This document shows, piece after piece, positions 35,701-46,900 of a stretch of DNA of 64,000 nt (its first letter is position 1; every line of letters begins with the position of its first letter). This stretch comes from Kwoniella bestiolae CBS 10118. Its lineage: Eukaryota > Basidiomycota > Tremellomycetes > Tremellales > Cryptococcaceae. The notes below the pieces were generated by a model. It did no database searches and was not told the origin of the DNA. It was given only the letters and a program-made list of their open reading frames with translations. The stretch is from positions 3,924,001 through 3,988,000 of the forward strand of contig NC_089241.1 in the NCBI RefSeq assembly GCF_000512585.2, written 5' to 3'. Both the position numbers and the translations under genes were made by a program.

Positions 35701-37202
35701 ACGACCCCCGAAACTTCCTTGCTGGTTGTTACGAAGATGTAGATGGTGTTTCTACCTGGAAATCTGGTATCCTCGATAACGGATCCTTCTTCGAGACTAT
35801 GGGTGGATGGGCTCAAACAATCGTTACTGGTCGAGGAAGACTTAACGGTATCCCCGTAGCGGTAATTGCAGCTGAAACCCGATCTATCGAACGAGTTGAT
35901 CCTGCCGATCCTGCCAACGAGAACTCTCAGGAATCAAGAGTATCACTAGCGGGTACGGTGTGGTTCCCCGACTCGTCAAGAAAGACCGCCACTGCCATCG
36001 AAGATTCCAACAGGGAAGGACTTCCTCTAGTAATCTTTGCCAACTTCAGAGGTTTCTCAGGAGGAATGTCAGATATGGCCCAAGCGATCTTAAAGGAAGG
36101 AGCCAAGATTGTCGACGGTCTTTCATCATACAAACACCCCGTTATCGTCTACCTTGTACCCAACGGAGAACTTCGAGGAGGTGCTTGGGTAGTCTTGGAC
36201 CCCTCTATCAATCCTGAACATATGACTATGTTCGTTGATAACGACTCGCGAGGTGGTGTATTGGAACCTGAGGGTATCGTTGAGGTGAAATATCGAAAAC
36301 CAAAGGTACAAGCTACGATGGCTAGATTGGATCCTGAGTATGCGGAACTCAAGAAGGCTGTGGAGAATGCTGGTGCCTCGCCTGAGGAGAAGGCTGCTGC
36401 GACGGCGAAGCTCGAGGCAAGAGAGAAGCATTTGGGTCCGGCTTATCAGTCTATTGCGCTTGAGTTTGCTGATTTGCGTGAGTCTGAGTTTCTTTACTAC
36501 ACCCAGCTACCACCGCTCTACCTACTTTGTTACTTCCTTGACTACTCGATAGAAGTGTTGGTGATTGTTATAATGACTAGTGCTGATATACTCTTGGCTG
36601 CGTAGACGATCGAAGTGGTCGAATGAAGGCCAAGGCAGACTGTGTGCCGTGTGATTGGGAGAATTCGAGAAGAGCGATCTACTGGTCTTTGCGAAAGAAA
36701 TTGAGCGAAGTTGTAAGTATACCCTCCTTCGCCAGCCTCCACTTGGTCATTGGAGGTCAGAATGAGTGCTGATACTGTCTGCTTTCGGTGATATAGCGAA
36801 TAATGCGAAAACTCTCAACTGCCAACCCCAACCTGACCTACGCTGAGCGAAAGGAACTGTTATCGCAATTCGTCCCATCTGATATTGGATCTGATGCGGA
36901 CATTGCCTCTTACATTGAGAAGCAGACGGACAACATTGAGAGTTTCGTTCAGTCTGTTAGGGATGATTATTGTGCGGAGACTTTGGTTTCTTGGGCGTGA
37001 GTGTTCTTTTTCCACGGAGATAACTCGTGTAATATATGAGACACTTCTCAATCCGCGTGAACGTATACTGATCGTTTGTTTTGATGTATTTAGCTCGAGC
37101 AACCAGGAAGGTGTCATGTCAGGGTTCAAGAGGATCTTGGAAGGGTTATCACCTGAGCAGAAAGCTGAGGTATTGGCTGAGCTTGGTGTGACCAAGCCTT
37201 AG
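29797..37202 (+). CDS. ACC1: acetyl-CoA carboxylase (multifunctional, cytosolic)
   Basis: Ten exons (29797-29872, 29956-30038, 30102-30367, 30423-30814, 30898-35417, 35476-35566, 35617-36477, 36606-36712, 36797-36996, 37094-37202) join in phase to 2,234 residues, the normal eukaryotic length. Order: biotin carboxylase (VLIANNGIAAVKEIRSIRKW, ATP-grasp loop EGGGGKGIRK, YSHSDDSFYFLELNPRLQVE), biotin carboxyl carrier with the biotinylated Lys in EVMKMIMP, a long central region, then the carboxyltransferase halves (GARIGLAEEV, RGFSGGMSDM, LRGGAWVVLDP). It makes malonyl-CoA from acetyl-CoA, bicarbonate and ATP, the first committed step of fatty-acid synthesis. The 4.5-kb exon has long open frames on other frames and strands that are codon-bias shadows. 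Confidence 0.98.
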
Positions 37203-37647
37203 GGATAGTAGTTGGTACTGTTTTTCATTATTTTGGCATTTTTCTCTTTTCTAGTTTCACTTTTCATGTGTACATATAAATACCCCATTTTTGGTTTTCT
37301 CGTTCCCTTCTTCTGGCATATAGATGAGTAAAATAGGAATAGGAAGGTAATATAGAGATCCATATGCACGATTCATGTCTTCACGTTCTTTATACTGCAT
37401 CGTTCAGCTTCAATCTTACTGTGTAGGTAGCTACTAGCAGGTCAAGGAGGATAATGTGCCACATTAGTTGCAGTGCTGGTATAGTCCCGATATTTGATTC
37501 CGTCTGTATGATAATTATCTCTGTTGTCTTTTCCCCAACTCGTGCTCTCATATGTTGTCTCGTTCGTTGTGCTATCTAATCAATTCAAGATCAGAAATCA
37601 AAAATCAAAATCCGGTGGAGGGTGTCCACTCTCACTCTGCTATCTCA
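37203..37647. other. intergenic ACC1 / GLTSCR1-domain gene
   Basis: 3' flank of ACC1 and 5' flank of the next gene, same orientation. An upstream in-frame ATG at 37552 would add 32 residues to the next protein. Confidence 0.55.
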
Positions 37648-40105
37648 ATGTCATCACCTCAACCTAATCCAACCACAACTACTTCAGATAGTATATCAAC
37701 CTCACATAATGACCAAGCCAATGTGGATGGCAGTAATGGGTTAAAGGATGAGGAGGTGACGACGGTAATAGTGAAAAAGGAAGAACCCGACTTGTCCCTT
37801 CCTCCCCCTGTCCCTCCTCAAGGAAGGAAGGCCACTACACCGGCACCTGTACCGTCCATAGGTCAATCAACTATCCCAACTATCCCAGCGAATGAGACGG
37901 AACCACCCCTTGGGCAAGTCAACGCCGAAGCTGGACCTGGACCTTCGACAGAGGAATCCCGTTCCCGCTCGTTATGGGAGAAGCAGGTGGGTGAGAAGAA
38001 GAGGAAATGGGGGATGATTGGGTATGAGGAGGATGAGATTGAGCTACTGGAAGAGGATTGTACGAGGTGGGTTATCCTTCCCTTCTATCTCCCCTGATCA
38101 TCTCATCTGTTCTTTTCTTTTTATTTTTCATTGATGAACGTGGGCTCATGGCGATACGACCCCCGGTCTATCATTCGTCCCCAGTCTACACCTCGCATTA
38201 CTCCTTGATCAGACTTCCACTCTCTACCCTCTCTCACCCACTCGATTTCGAAGCTATGAGGAAGTGGTCGATAGATTATTGCCCTATCATGTTTGGCAGA
38301 TTCATGATGAGGAGCTTAATGGGCGGATACCACCATCGAAAGAACGGGAGATGAGAGGTAAGCTAGACTCTCTACGGAAATGGTTGTAAAGCTTACTGTC
38401 TGTTTTTGGGCTATTATAGAGGTGGAAGAGGCTAGAAAACTGGTCGATAGGATAAGAGGGGTGAAAGAGAGGTTCGGGAAAGTTAGGAGAAGGGCTGATG
38501 AGGTGGGTGTTTTGTCTTTCCCTCCCACTTGACTTTGAGCGCTCTTGTTAGCGTATATCATGTGTCATACTGGTGCGACAGAGACCATCATTTTATCAAA
38601 GGTTCATGTGCTCTGAACTGTGGCTTTCGTATCATGGCTCACACCCCCATCCGTTGTAATTTATGTAGAACGCAAATATACCCCCAATCATATCATTCCA
38701 TCAAACAATCAACCAATCCCTCAAAGAAGAAATCTCATCGCTCCAAACTATCCTCAGACCACTCAATGCAGAATATGCAGTGTACGAGAAACAGCAGGAA
38801 GATAAGCGGCGCGCCGAGGAGGAGAAGAAGAGGAAGGAGGAAGAGAGGTTGAGAGCTATTGAAGATGAACGGCAGAGGAGGGTTGTGGCGCAGCGGAAAG
38901 CCGAGGAAGAGGCTGTGAGGAAGAGGGAAGAGGAGATTAGGAGGAAGAGGGAGGAGGAGGAGGAGAGGAGGAGACGGGCGGTCGCTGCTCAACAAGCTAG
39001 TTCGAATGTCCCGGTGCAGACGAATACTCCGTTTAGCCATAATGGTTCAGCTGGTCAAGCTCCGGTCACACCTAGACTTAATCAACCTGTCATACCTAAT
39101 CCCAGTAATCTACCAACAGTTACAACTCAAACTACGACTGCAACCTCTACACCCATGATCAATCCTGTACATCCCACTGCCATCGGTCCAGATACTCCAT
39201 CAACTCCCTCGGTATATGCGGATCGAGGTAAACCCCGTGGACGGCCCAGAGGAAGGGGCAGAGCAAGTACGAGAGAGCCTAGTGTGTCTCATCTGAGTGG
39301 TCACACCAACGGTACCACCAATACACCTAGTCCGAACTCTGCGTCCACTTCTTTACCTGGTGCGACTGGTACCACTCAACCTACTACGCCTGGTACACCT
39401 GGTTCATCTGCCCCGGCTGCTGGTACTGCTGCAGGTGTGGGTGGTCCAAACAAAGGTCCCGTTGCTTTAACTGTGAACAGGTCAGTCTTGCTTCCCAATA
39501 CTTTGTGCATGTGTCACATACGCATTTTGTGATGATTTTACGAGTCGAGCTGATGTCATATTCGTCCTTGTAGATCGTTGATCCCTCAATTACTATCACT
39601 CGGATTATTGATCGCAAACCCCTCGGCGACATCACCGAAACCACCTGCAACGATTATCAAGCATCTGGAGGATAAGAACTCGGTGGTGCTTTCTGTGTGA
39701 GTTCAGCTCTCACTGCACCTGTCGGGTCTTTCGAAAGCTGATGAAATAGAGTTTTGACCGATGTATAGCAATCTTACCCAATGCACCAAGACTCAGTTGA
39801 TCGCTTTGGCCAAATTACTCAACGTCAATACGAGAGCACCCGCTACGCCTGGTGCACCTGTGCAAGCACCTAATACACCTGGAGCGACCACATCTGCCCC
39901 TGCGAACGGTTCTGCTTCGGGTGCTGTGAATGGTGGTGGAGTTACTTCAGTGCAAGGTAATACTGCACCTACACCTGCTCAAGGTCAGGCTCAAGTTAAA
40001 GCACAAGCATCTGTATCGACATCGGGACCAGTACCAGGGAATGGCAGTGGTATTTTGAATGCTGCTGGTAAGAGCGAGAATGGTGAATTATCTAAATCGG
40101 GATAA
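37648..40105 (+). CDS. GLTSCR1-domain protein with AT-hook (putative SWI/SNF-class remodeller subunit)
   Basis: Multi-exon gene with a disordered Ser/Thr/Pro-rich N-terminus. After the first intron (exon 2 starts at 38185) comes LALLLDQTSTLYPLSPTRF then RSYEEVVDRLLPYHVWQIHDE, the core of the GLTSCR1 (BICRA/BICRAL) conserved region. Helical stretches EVEEARKLVDRIRGVKERFG and RPSFYQRFMCSELWLSYH follow. A highly charged Glu/Arg/Lys coiled coil (about 38770-38990) is next, then a Thr/Pro/Ser-rich linker with an AT-hook, RGKPRGRPRGRGRAS. The C-terminal region contains SLIPQLLSLGLLIANPSA and a Gly/Ala/Gln-rich tail. BICRA-type proteins are subunits of a non-canonical BAF complex in animals; a nuclear remodelling role here is inference. 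Start chosen at 37648; 37552 is possible. Confidence 0.7.
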
Positions 40106-40521
40106 TAGATCTCAATATGGATTATACGGTATTATTTCTGAGTGTGAGAAGGTGCATATCTATATCAGTTGGTTGTAGAGTAGTATATCATACCATGCAT
40201 AGTGAGATATTGAGATATCAATCGTGTGTACGCTGTATGCTGTGCTGCGCTACTAGTTGACTCGGCTATGTTGATCATTCACAATTTACAATTCACAATT
40301 CTTATTCTAATCGAGGGGAAGGGGTCCTTTGGTTGTACGAGTATGTATATATGATAGATCGACATTCGAGAAAAAGAGAGTCTATATATATGTTGGTGAT
40401 GCTGTCATGTTCCATCTCTTCTTCTTCCTCTTTTTCTCACAGCATCGACCTATACCTATATTCAGACCCATATAGCATCCTCATCCTCGTCAACTGCATA
40501 CATTAACGTGTACAACACGCC
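40106..40521. other. intergenic / promoter of GDP-mannose transporter
   Basis: Same-orientation gap; pyrimidine-rich near 40410-40440 (CTTCTTCTTCCTCTTTTTCTC). No gene supported. Confidence 0.5.
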
Positions 40522-43142
40522 ATGTCTTCTTCATCCTCATCGTCCTCCAATCTGCAGGTGAGTCTAATCCCTCAATATTGTTTATGTAATATCTCGTGAT
40601 ACCACCACCACGTTTTACACTTTTGTCGTCCACCCTGAAATCTCTCTCTTTTTAGCGCTGCGCTGTACGCTTGGATACGATAAGTAGCTGTATGCTATTC
40701 ATAGCTGGATAGGAGAGATCACATCACATCACCATCATCGTCTCGTCATTACTCATTACCCAGTATCTTGTACTCTTGCTCGACATAGTTGAAATAGATA
40801 TACTGAAAAGTGGTATCTGCACTGGCATTCGCATAGCAACCCCTACCACTGTATCATCGACCCTCTTCTCTAAATTCTAATTTACACCCATTCCCCCTCA
40901 CCGGTCTCACTCTCGTGTCTAGTGCGAAAAGACCCCACCTAGGTATCGATATCCCCTCACCAATTCCCGAAAGATCACACGAGACCTCCCGTCTACCCAC
41001 TCCTTTTACCGATTTATCAGAGACCGATCCACTGTACCGATCGGTCGATCCGTACTTGGACAACATGTCAAAACCTTTTGTTCCTACACCTAACATCTCG
41101 AGGCCCGGTACGCCTGGGGGAAATAAGGATGATGCGGGTGCGATGCTTTTGAATAATCTTGGAGGCGACCGAGAAAGGGAGGGGAGGGAGAGGAGGGAGG
41201 AGAGGAGGGATGATAAGTCTGCGGGGAAGGAGCAAGGTGAGTGGAGTGTGGGTTTGGGTTTTGGTTAGGTGAGATGGGCGTAAAGAGGGTGATTGAGAGA
41301 TGGATCAAGATACCTTCACAGAATTTGTGCAACGTGTGACGAGTCAAGGGGCGCAGAAAGTGTGGATCGTGTCCTATCCCGAAATTTATTCTTGATCATG
41401 TCGCTTTGACCTATTTTTCAACCCATCATTACATGATGTCGAGTTTGACGGTATGATGTGGAAATCATGATTTCGGGCAATAGGTTTAATGCAGGATGTG
41501 TGGCGATGTTGGATGAATAAAAGCTAACGCACTCTACTGGTGTTTTAGCTCTCCCTATCCTATCTTACTGCGCTGCTAGTATCATGATGACAGTGGTGAA
41601 CAAGGTGGGTTTGACATTCTCTTTCAAACTAGTGACCTCATTCTCTTCGTGCTGATTTCTTTTCACCTCGCTCAGTACGTCGTATCGGGTAGACACTTCA
41701 CCATGACTTTCTTGCTGCTCGCTATCCAATCTGCGGTTTGTGTTTTGGCGGTATGGTCGGTGAAGAGATTTGGAATAATCACTTGTGAGTGGAATTTATC
41801 AATTACTTGATACGATTATTCTTGGGGGACGGATTGATTTGAAAAGCTCAGCCGAAGGTAGACCATAGCTGATGGTTCATCTTCACCTCCAGTCCGAGAC
41901 TTTGACATGAAAGATGCGAAAGCTTGGTGGCCTATCTCCACTTTACTCGTAGCAGTCATTTACACTGGTTCAAAGTCTTTGGTAAGTCCAGCTTCTCGTC
42001 AACTTCCATCCTTATGAAAAGCTTAGAAGCTGATCCTTAATCGTATGGATTTAGCAATTCTTGTCCATCCCAGTCTACACGTAAGCTAAACTTCTACTCC
42101 AAGAGCCACAAAAGTGCTACACATAGCTGACGTTCCTCATCCCAAAAGTATCTTCAAGAACCTCACTATTATCCTTATCGTAAGTGATTAGATGAGTTGT
42201 GTTAGGTTTTCATGAATGCCACAGCTGATTACAATGTCCTCTGATACAGGCCTACGGAGAAGTATTCATGTTCAACGGAGTAGTCACTGGTCTTACCCTC
42301 TGCTCTTTCGCTTTGATGGTACGTTAGCTCAATCTTGAGACTTTAAGGTATAGAAGAGCTAATTCCATATTGCCATCTTCAGGTTGGATCCTCAATCATC
42401 GCCGCATGGGCAGATATCACTTCCTTCCTCAACTCTCCACCCGAACTTGATCCTACCACCGGTCTGGAAATCGCTACTGGCCCTATATCGACTATCGGTG
42501 GATTGAACGCAGGTTACGTTTGGATGGCTGCTAATTGTCTGGCGTCTGCTGCTTATGTGAGTTGAGCTTCTTACTCCTCTCGAAGAGACCCTTCATCATT
42601 GAAGTTGTCAAACTGGTCTTTTCTTACGTCTACCATTGACAACGCAACGTAACCGATCGAGCTGATAATCCCTTCGCCTGTTATAGGTCCTCTTCATGAG
42701 AAAACGAATCAAGGTCACCGGCTTCAAAGACTGGGATTCAATGTTCTACAACAACTTCCTCTCTATCCCCGTACTCGTGGTCTTCTCGCTCGTCATCGAA
42801 GATTGGGGAACTGAATCTCTCTCGCTCAACTTCCCAGAATCCAACCGATTCCTACTCCTATCAGCCATCGCATTCTCGGGAGCAGCAGCAGTATTCATCA
42901 GTTATTCCACGGCATGGTGCGTCAGAGTATGTGGATCCACCACGTATTCTATGGTTGGTGCGTTGAACAAACTGCCCGTCGCCGCGAGTGGGATGTTGTT
43001 CTTTGGTGATCCGGCGAGTTTCGGGAATGTCTCTGCTATTGGGGTTGGTGGATTGGCGGGGATCGTGTATGCTGTGGCTAAGACGAATCAGGCGAAGGTT
43101 GATCAGGCTAATAAGGCTAGAGCTGCTGGCGGGAGGGCGTAG
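40522..43142 (+). CDS. VRG4: Golgi GDP-mannose transporter (Vrg4/Gmt type)
   Basis: Multi-exon gene. A Ser-rich first exon (40522-40557) is followed by a ~100-residue cytosolic tail rich in Pro and Arg/Glu (KRPHLGIDIPSP...), then about ten membrane segments of the nucleotide-sugar transporter family: [79 protein letters not shown] and so on. The late motif TYSMVGALNKLPVA contains GALNK, the GDP-mannose recognition motif of Vrg4, and FFGDPASFGN follows. It brings GDP-mannose into the Golgi lumen for mannan, glycoprotein and (in cryptococci) capsule synthesis. The intron after exon 1 is long (to about 40836) and the splice there is a guess, so the first ~30 residues are uncertain. Tremellales often have two such paralogues. 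Confidence 0.92.
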
Positions 43143-43698
43143 GTGGGATGTTTGGGAGGGGATGTGGAGTTAGGCAGGATTGGGTAAGGGAGGATTGTAG
43201 GTTGACTTGTTAGGTTTAGCATTGATTGGGAAAGGAGGATGTAGGAGGATTAGTAATGATAAACACACCCATCACCATATTATACGACTTCAAAACAAGA
43301 CACCTTGAGGTCTTACACTATAGAAAATAACCATATCCTTACTTTCCCTTATTCCTCATAAGCATCATTATGAAACGTATATGACATGTCTACTTGACGC
43401 GGTGCATAGCATCAAGCTCAGCTATAGCTATAGCTGGAGCAATAGCAGTAGCAGTAGCTTGAAGGTGTTGAGGTTAATACAGTGCCACGTGGCACAGATC
43501 TGAGTTACGTCATAGTCCATCTATTGTTTACGAGCTATGTCATGTGGAAGAGCTGGTGACAGGTTGTTCATTGTTCATTGCTCCGAATGAGGAATATATA
43601 AACAAACAACATACCGCCACCCTACTACATATCTCTACCTTTCCTTCCTCATCTCTAACCACCTACTATCAACCTATACATTATCTGATACACACATC
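43143..43698. other. intergenic region
   Basis: No gene supported. Short simple repeats AGCTATAGCTATAGCTGG and GCAGTAGCAGTAGC lie at 43418-43460. Confidence 0.5.
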
Positions 43699-44282
43699 AT
43701 GTCGAATCTTATCGAAGGCCTATTCCACACCATCCAAGTGAGTCTGCTCATACTCCATACCCCATACAAAATGGTATCCCTTCTCTCCCTTCATAGGGAT
43801 ACCTCACTATCACAAACACTATCACAAACAAGGAAGGAATGACCAATATCGACTCATAGACTTGATACTGATACCTGATTTCAAATGTAATAGGGAATCC
43901 TCCAAAGTATCCTGGCAGTCCTTCAAACGTTCTTCAACGTCATCTACTCGTTCGTCCATGGAGTTACATCATTAATTTGGAATACCCTCGAGAGCGTCGC
44001 AGAGTTCATTGGCGCTTCGGTGCACTTTGTCATCTGTGAGTGCTCATCTCATCTATATTCATGAGCTTGCTCTACCGTTTCATGCAGATATTCCTGCATG
44101 CTACCTGCTATACACTCTATCCGTTCATCCTGCTCAGAAGAAAGACATGCTGATAAAATGGGATGGGACGTGTCATAGCCAACATCGTTATCATCGGTCT
44201 TATCGCTGTGGGGCTGGTGATTTACAATGATAGGAATAAGAGAGGTACTCTCGGCAATGACTTGAAGAAGAAGGCTCAATAG
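43699..44282 (+). CDS. hypothetical small membrane protein (94 residues)
   Basis: Three exons (43699-43737, 43894-44035, 44179-44282) join in phase to 94 residues. The middle exon encodes an amphipathic/hydrophobic stretch (GILQSILAVLQTFFNVIYSF, then VHGVTSLIWNTLESVAEFIG). The last exon gives a clear membrane segment NIVIIGLIAVGLVIYN followed by a basic tail NDRNKRGTLGNDLKKKAQ. Positive residues after the segment suggest a cytosolic C-terminus. The introns have proper GTGAGT donors and TAG acceptors. I do not recognise a family; it is likely a small lineage-specific protein. Too short and too split to show in one open frame. Confidence 0.6.
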
Positions 44283-44763
44283 GTGTAAGGTGTATCGAGC
44301 AAACGATGTATGAAGGGGATGAGAAATGGAATGATTTGCGGATACAATGTATATATAATTTGATAGCGAAAGACGAGATGAGATGTATTATGCATATCCA
44401 TATCAGCGTGTGCGTTTATCGGGATCCGGTGTGGTGTGCAATGTGCTTCCATATTATATTCCCGCTGTATGTATCTCGAGTAAGAAGAATATCAGAAGAT
44501 CCAAACGATCAGTCCATGTGGTAGCCAGAACAATTGCAATCGGTAAATCCAACCCTTGTTCTGAACGCAATAGGAAGATGCATAAAACGTATTCCAACAT
44601 CCTATGATCCCTTGCCGATGCGTTTGAGCAGAGTACCCCTTTTATCAAGCTTCCCTAAAACGAACGATCATTATCCACAATCCTATAGTTCCCTACAATT
44701 GAGCAAATTATCCTAAGATAGATTGACAGTTGTCGGGAGTATGGAGAGGAGATGTCGAATTCG
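44283..44763. other. convergent 3' intergenic region
   Basis: Between the small membrane protein and the eS10 gene; AT-rich 3' flanks only. Confidence 0.5.
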
Positions 44764-45499
44764 CTTATGAGGGGGGAGCACCGGCACCTCGACCGACACC
44801 TCCGAATCGCTGTGGGGTTGAGGTATTAGCATGTGTTGCGGTGAGTATACATCAGATAGAAAGCATAAAGATAAAAGGACGTATTTAGTTGAGATTGGAA
44901 GAGTTGGAAAGGAATTTTATGACAACAGAAACAGAAACAGAAACACAACTCACAGGTCTGTAGTCGCCAGAGGCACCCTCCTTCTCAGCACCATCATCCC
45001 TTCTTCTGTATTCCCTATCACCTCGAGGAGCTCTGTAGGCACCTCCCTCTCTTCCTTCTCTGTTTCCACCGTAACCGGATGGTCGACCTTGAGGTCTGGC
45101 GGGTTTCATGTGAGTCTGAGGAACGATCTCAGAGGGGAGGTTGAGGAACTCTCGGAGGTAGGCGAGACCCTCTTCGGTGAGGGTGTAGTAGTACCATTGC
45201 CATGAGAATTGGGTCTTGACGTATCCCTTAGAGGTGAGGGATTGCATAGCCTTGATGACCTCGAGGTTTCGGACGGAGGGGATATCGGGGTGGGCAGGTC
45301 GGTTGAAATCCTTAGGAGCGACCAAAACACCCTCCTTGAAGAGGGTTTCGTAGATCTATGAGTGGGATAGAATAATCAGCGAGAATGCCCTCTCCCAGCT
45401 CCAATATCCCCACAACTCTGTCCCTCTTGCAACTTCTCTTCTGTTCAGATACGAAGAAGGTATACTCACAACTCGTCTGTTTTGCTTGGAAATCAACAT
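44764..45499 (-). CDS. RPS10: 40S ribosomal protein eS10
   Basis: Three exons (45499-45470, 45355-44954, 44808-44764) join in phase to 158 residues. The N-terminus MLISKQNRRVIYETLFKEGV and the following VAPKDFNRPAHPDI are diagnostic of eS10, as are NLEVIKAMQSLTSKGYVKTQ and FSWQWYYYTLTEEGLAYLRE. The C-terminus is the usual Gly/Arg-rich tail, ending in GGVGRGAGAPPS. eS10 sits at the 40S head near the mRNA entrance. The first intron follows codon 10, typical of ribosomal-protein genes, and its position close to the ATG may influence expression. Strand and gene limits are unambiguous. Confidence 0.97.
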
Positions 45500-46900
45500 T
45501 TTGACTTTTTATTCCTTAATTAACTTCTAATCGAAGAAAAGTGAAAGAAGAGGTTGGTTGGAGATTGGTGCTTGCTTGAAAAAAGGCCGCTGACTGTGTA
45601 TTATTCCAGAAAAATCAGCACGCTGAGCTTGAGCAGAGTATATGACGATGATAGGTAGTGGGATACTTACCTTTGGCGTGTACGATGGGGAGAAGGAGTA
45701 GAAGATTAATGATTTCTTGATGATTTTGACTGTCGACAGTGGACGGTTGCTGCCATGCCATGCATCAACGACAAGATTTCGACAAAGTAGCCTACGACGA
45801 AACTCCGTCGGCCATTCGTGATTGTGGCAGCATATCTAGGGTCGTAGGTGAATTTGATTCCGCTCATTCAGCACAACATGGTTGTCGCGTGGAACAGATG
45901 TGGTGTGGAGACCTTGTTTTACGGGGTGATTCTGACTGTATAGACATTACCTGGTGTAAATGCATCTGTGCAAGCAAGTATGTTGTAGTGCAAAGGCCCG
46001 GAAGTGCAATATAACAGTGTCAGAAGATTGTCGGTACGCCTATGATACGAAGGGGTCATGGTTGAACAGCCAATAATCTGTCTGTGCGTCACCACACACA
46101 ACGCACGAGCATCTGTCTGTGTCTCGGAGGTAGATAAGATTAGGATAAATACCGAGAGGTATACCAAGCGTCGCCTTGCCTCGCGTCGCCTTTCATTTGA
46201 TAGTGATTGTCCGCACGACGAGACATGCCGACTGCACAAGAGCTTTCCTGTTCTTTGACCATGCTATGGAACGTACGGTCAGAATGCCAAGTGAACAACA
46301 ATTTTCGTGATAATCTGCCTACACGCGTTCTGCCAGATGTAAGGATAACGTCGCTCGGGTGTTTTCGACCTCGCGCCCCTACATTCTGACTTCCAGATGT
46401 TTGGTCGTCCGCCAAGCAACGAAGCAAGAGCATCAGGGATCTTTATACTTGACCAGTCGAATTAACCTATGCTTTTACGTTCTTAACCTGCTATTTCCCT
46501 GTGCCTCGTGGGACTTTTATTAGGAACTGAAATGTTAACTTGGTAGATCTAGCTTGAGTGTTTCGCATGAGCACTCAAAGTCGGTCAACAAAGGTGTCAG
46601 TAGAGTCTTCATCTCCTACTGATACGTTCATTGTATTCGAATCCCTCTCCTCGACATAGCACTCGATTTCAAAGAATTGCTCGATAAAGCCAGTCATCTC
46701 GTTTTGTCTCGGAAGGATAAGCCAAAGATCAAATTACCAAAAATCAAAAAATCAAAATAAAGACGCGTTGAACTTGATCTTCTCGCGTTTGATCTGACTT
46801 CTGATCCGCAGACCATCAACCTACCTGCGGATCGGATCATTGATCTTTAAAGATACCCTACCGTGCCAGACCAAGATTAAGAAGCTCACCCCACCTCAAC
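45500..46900. other. long divergent intergenic region eS10 / KRE6
   Basis: 1.4 kb without a supported gene. Small open frames at 45739-46433 on both strands have no family features. It holds both promoters. A TTCGAATCC string near 46637-46645 resembles a tRNA B box but no stem or A box accompanies it. Confidence 0.5.

Noticed and set aside
46630..46660. tRNA B-box-like TTCGAATCC
   Set aside because: Flanking bases cannot form a T stem and there is no A box or acceptor stem at the right distance.
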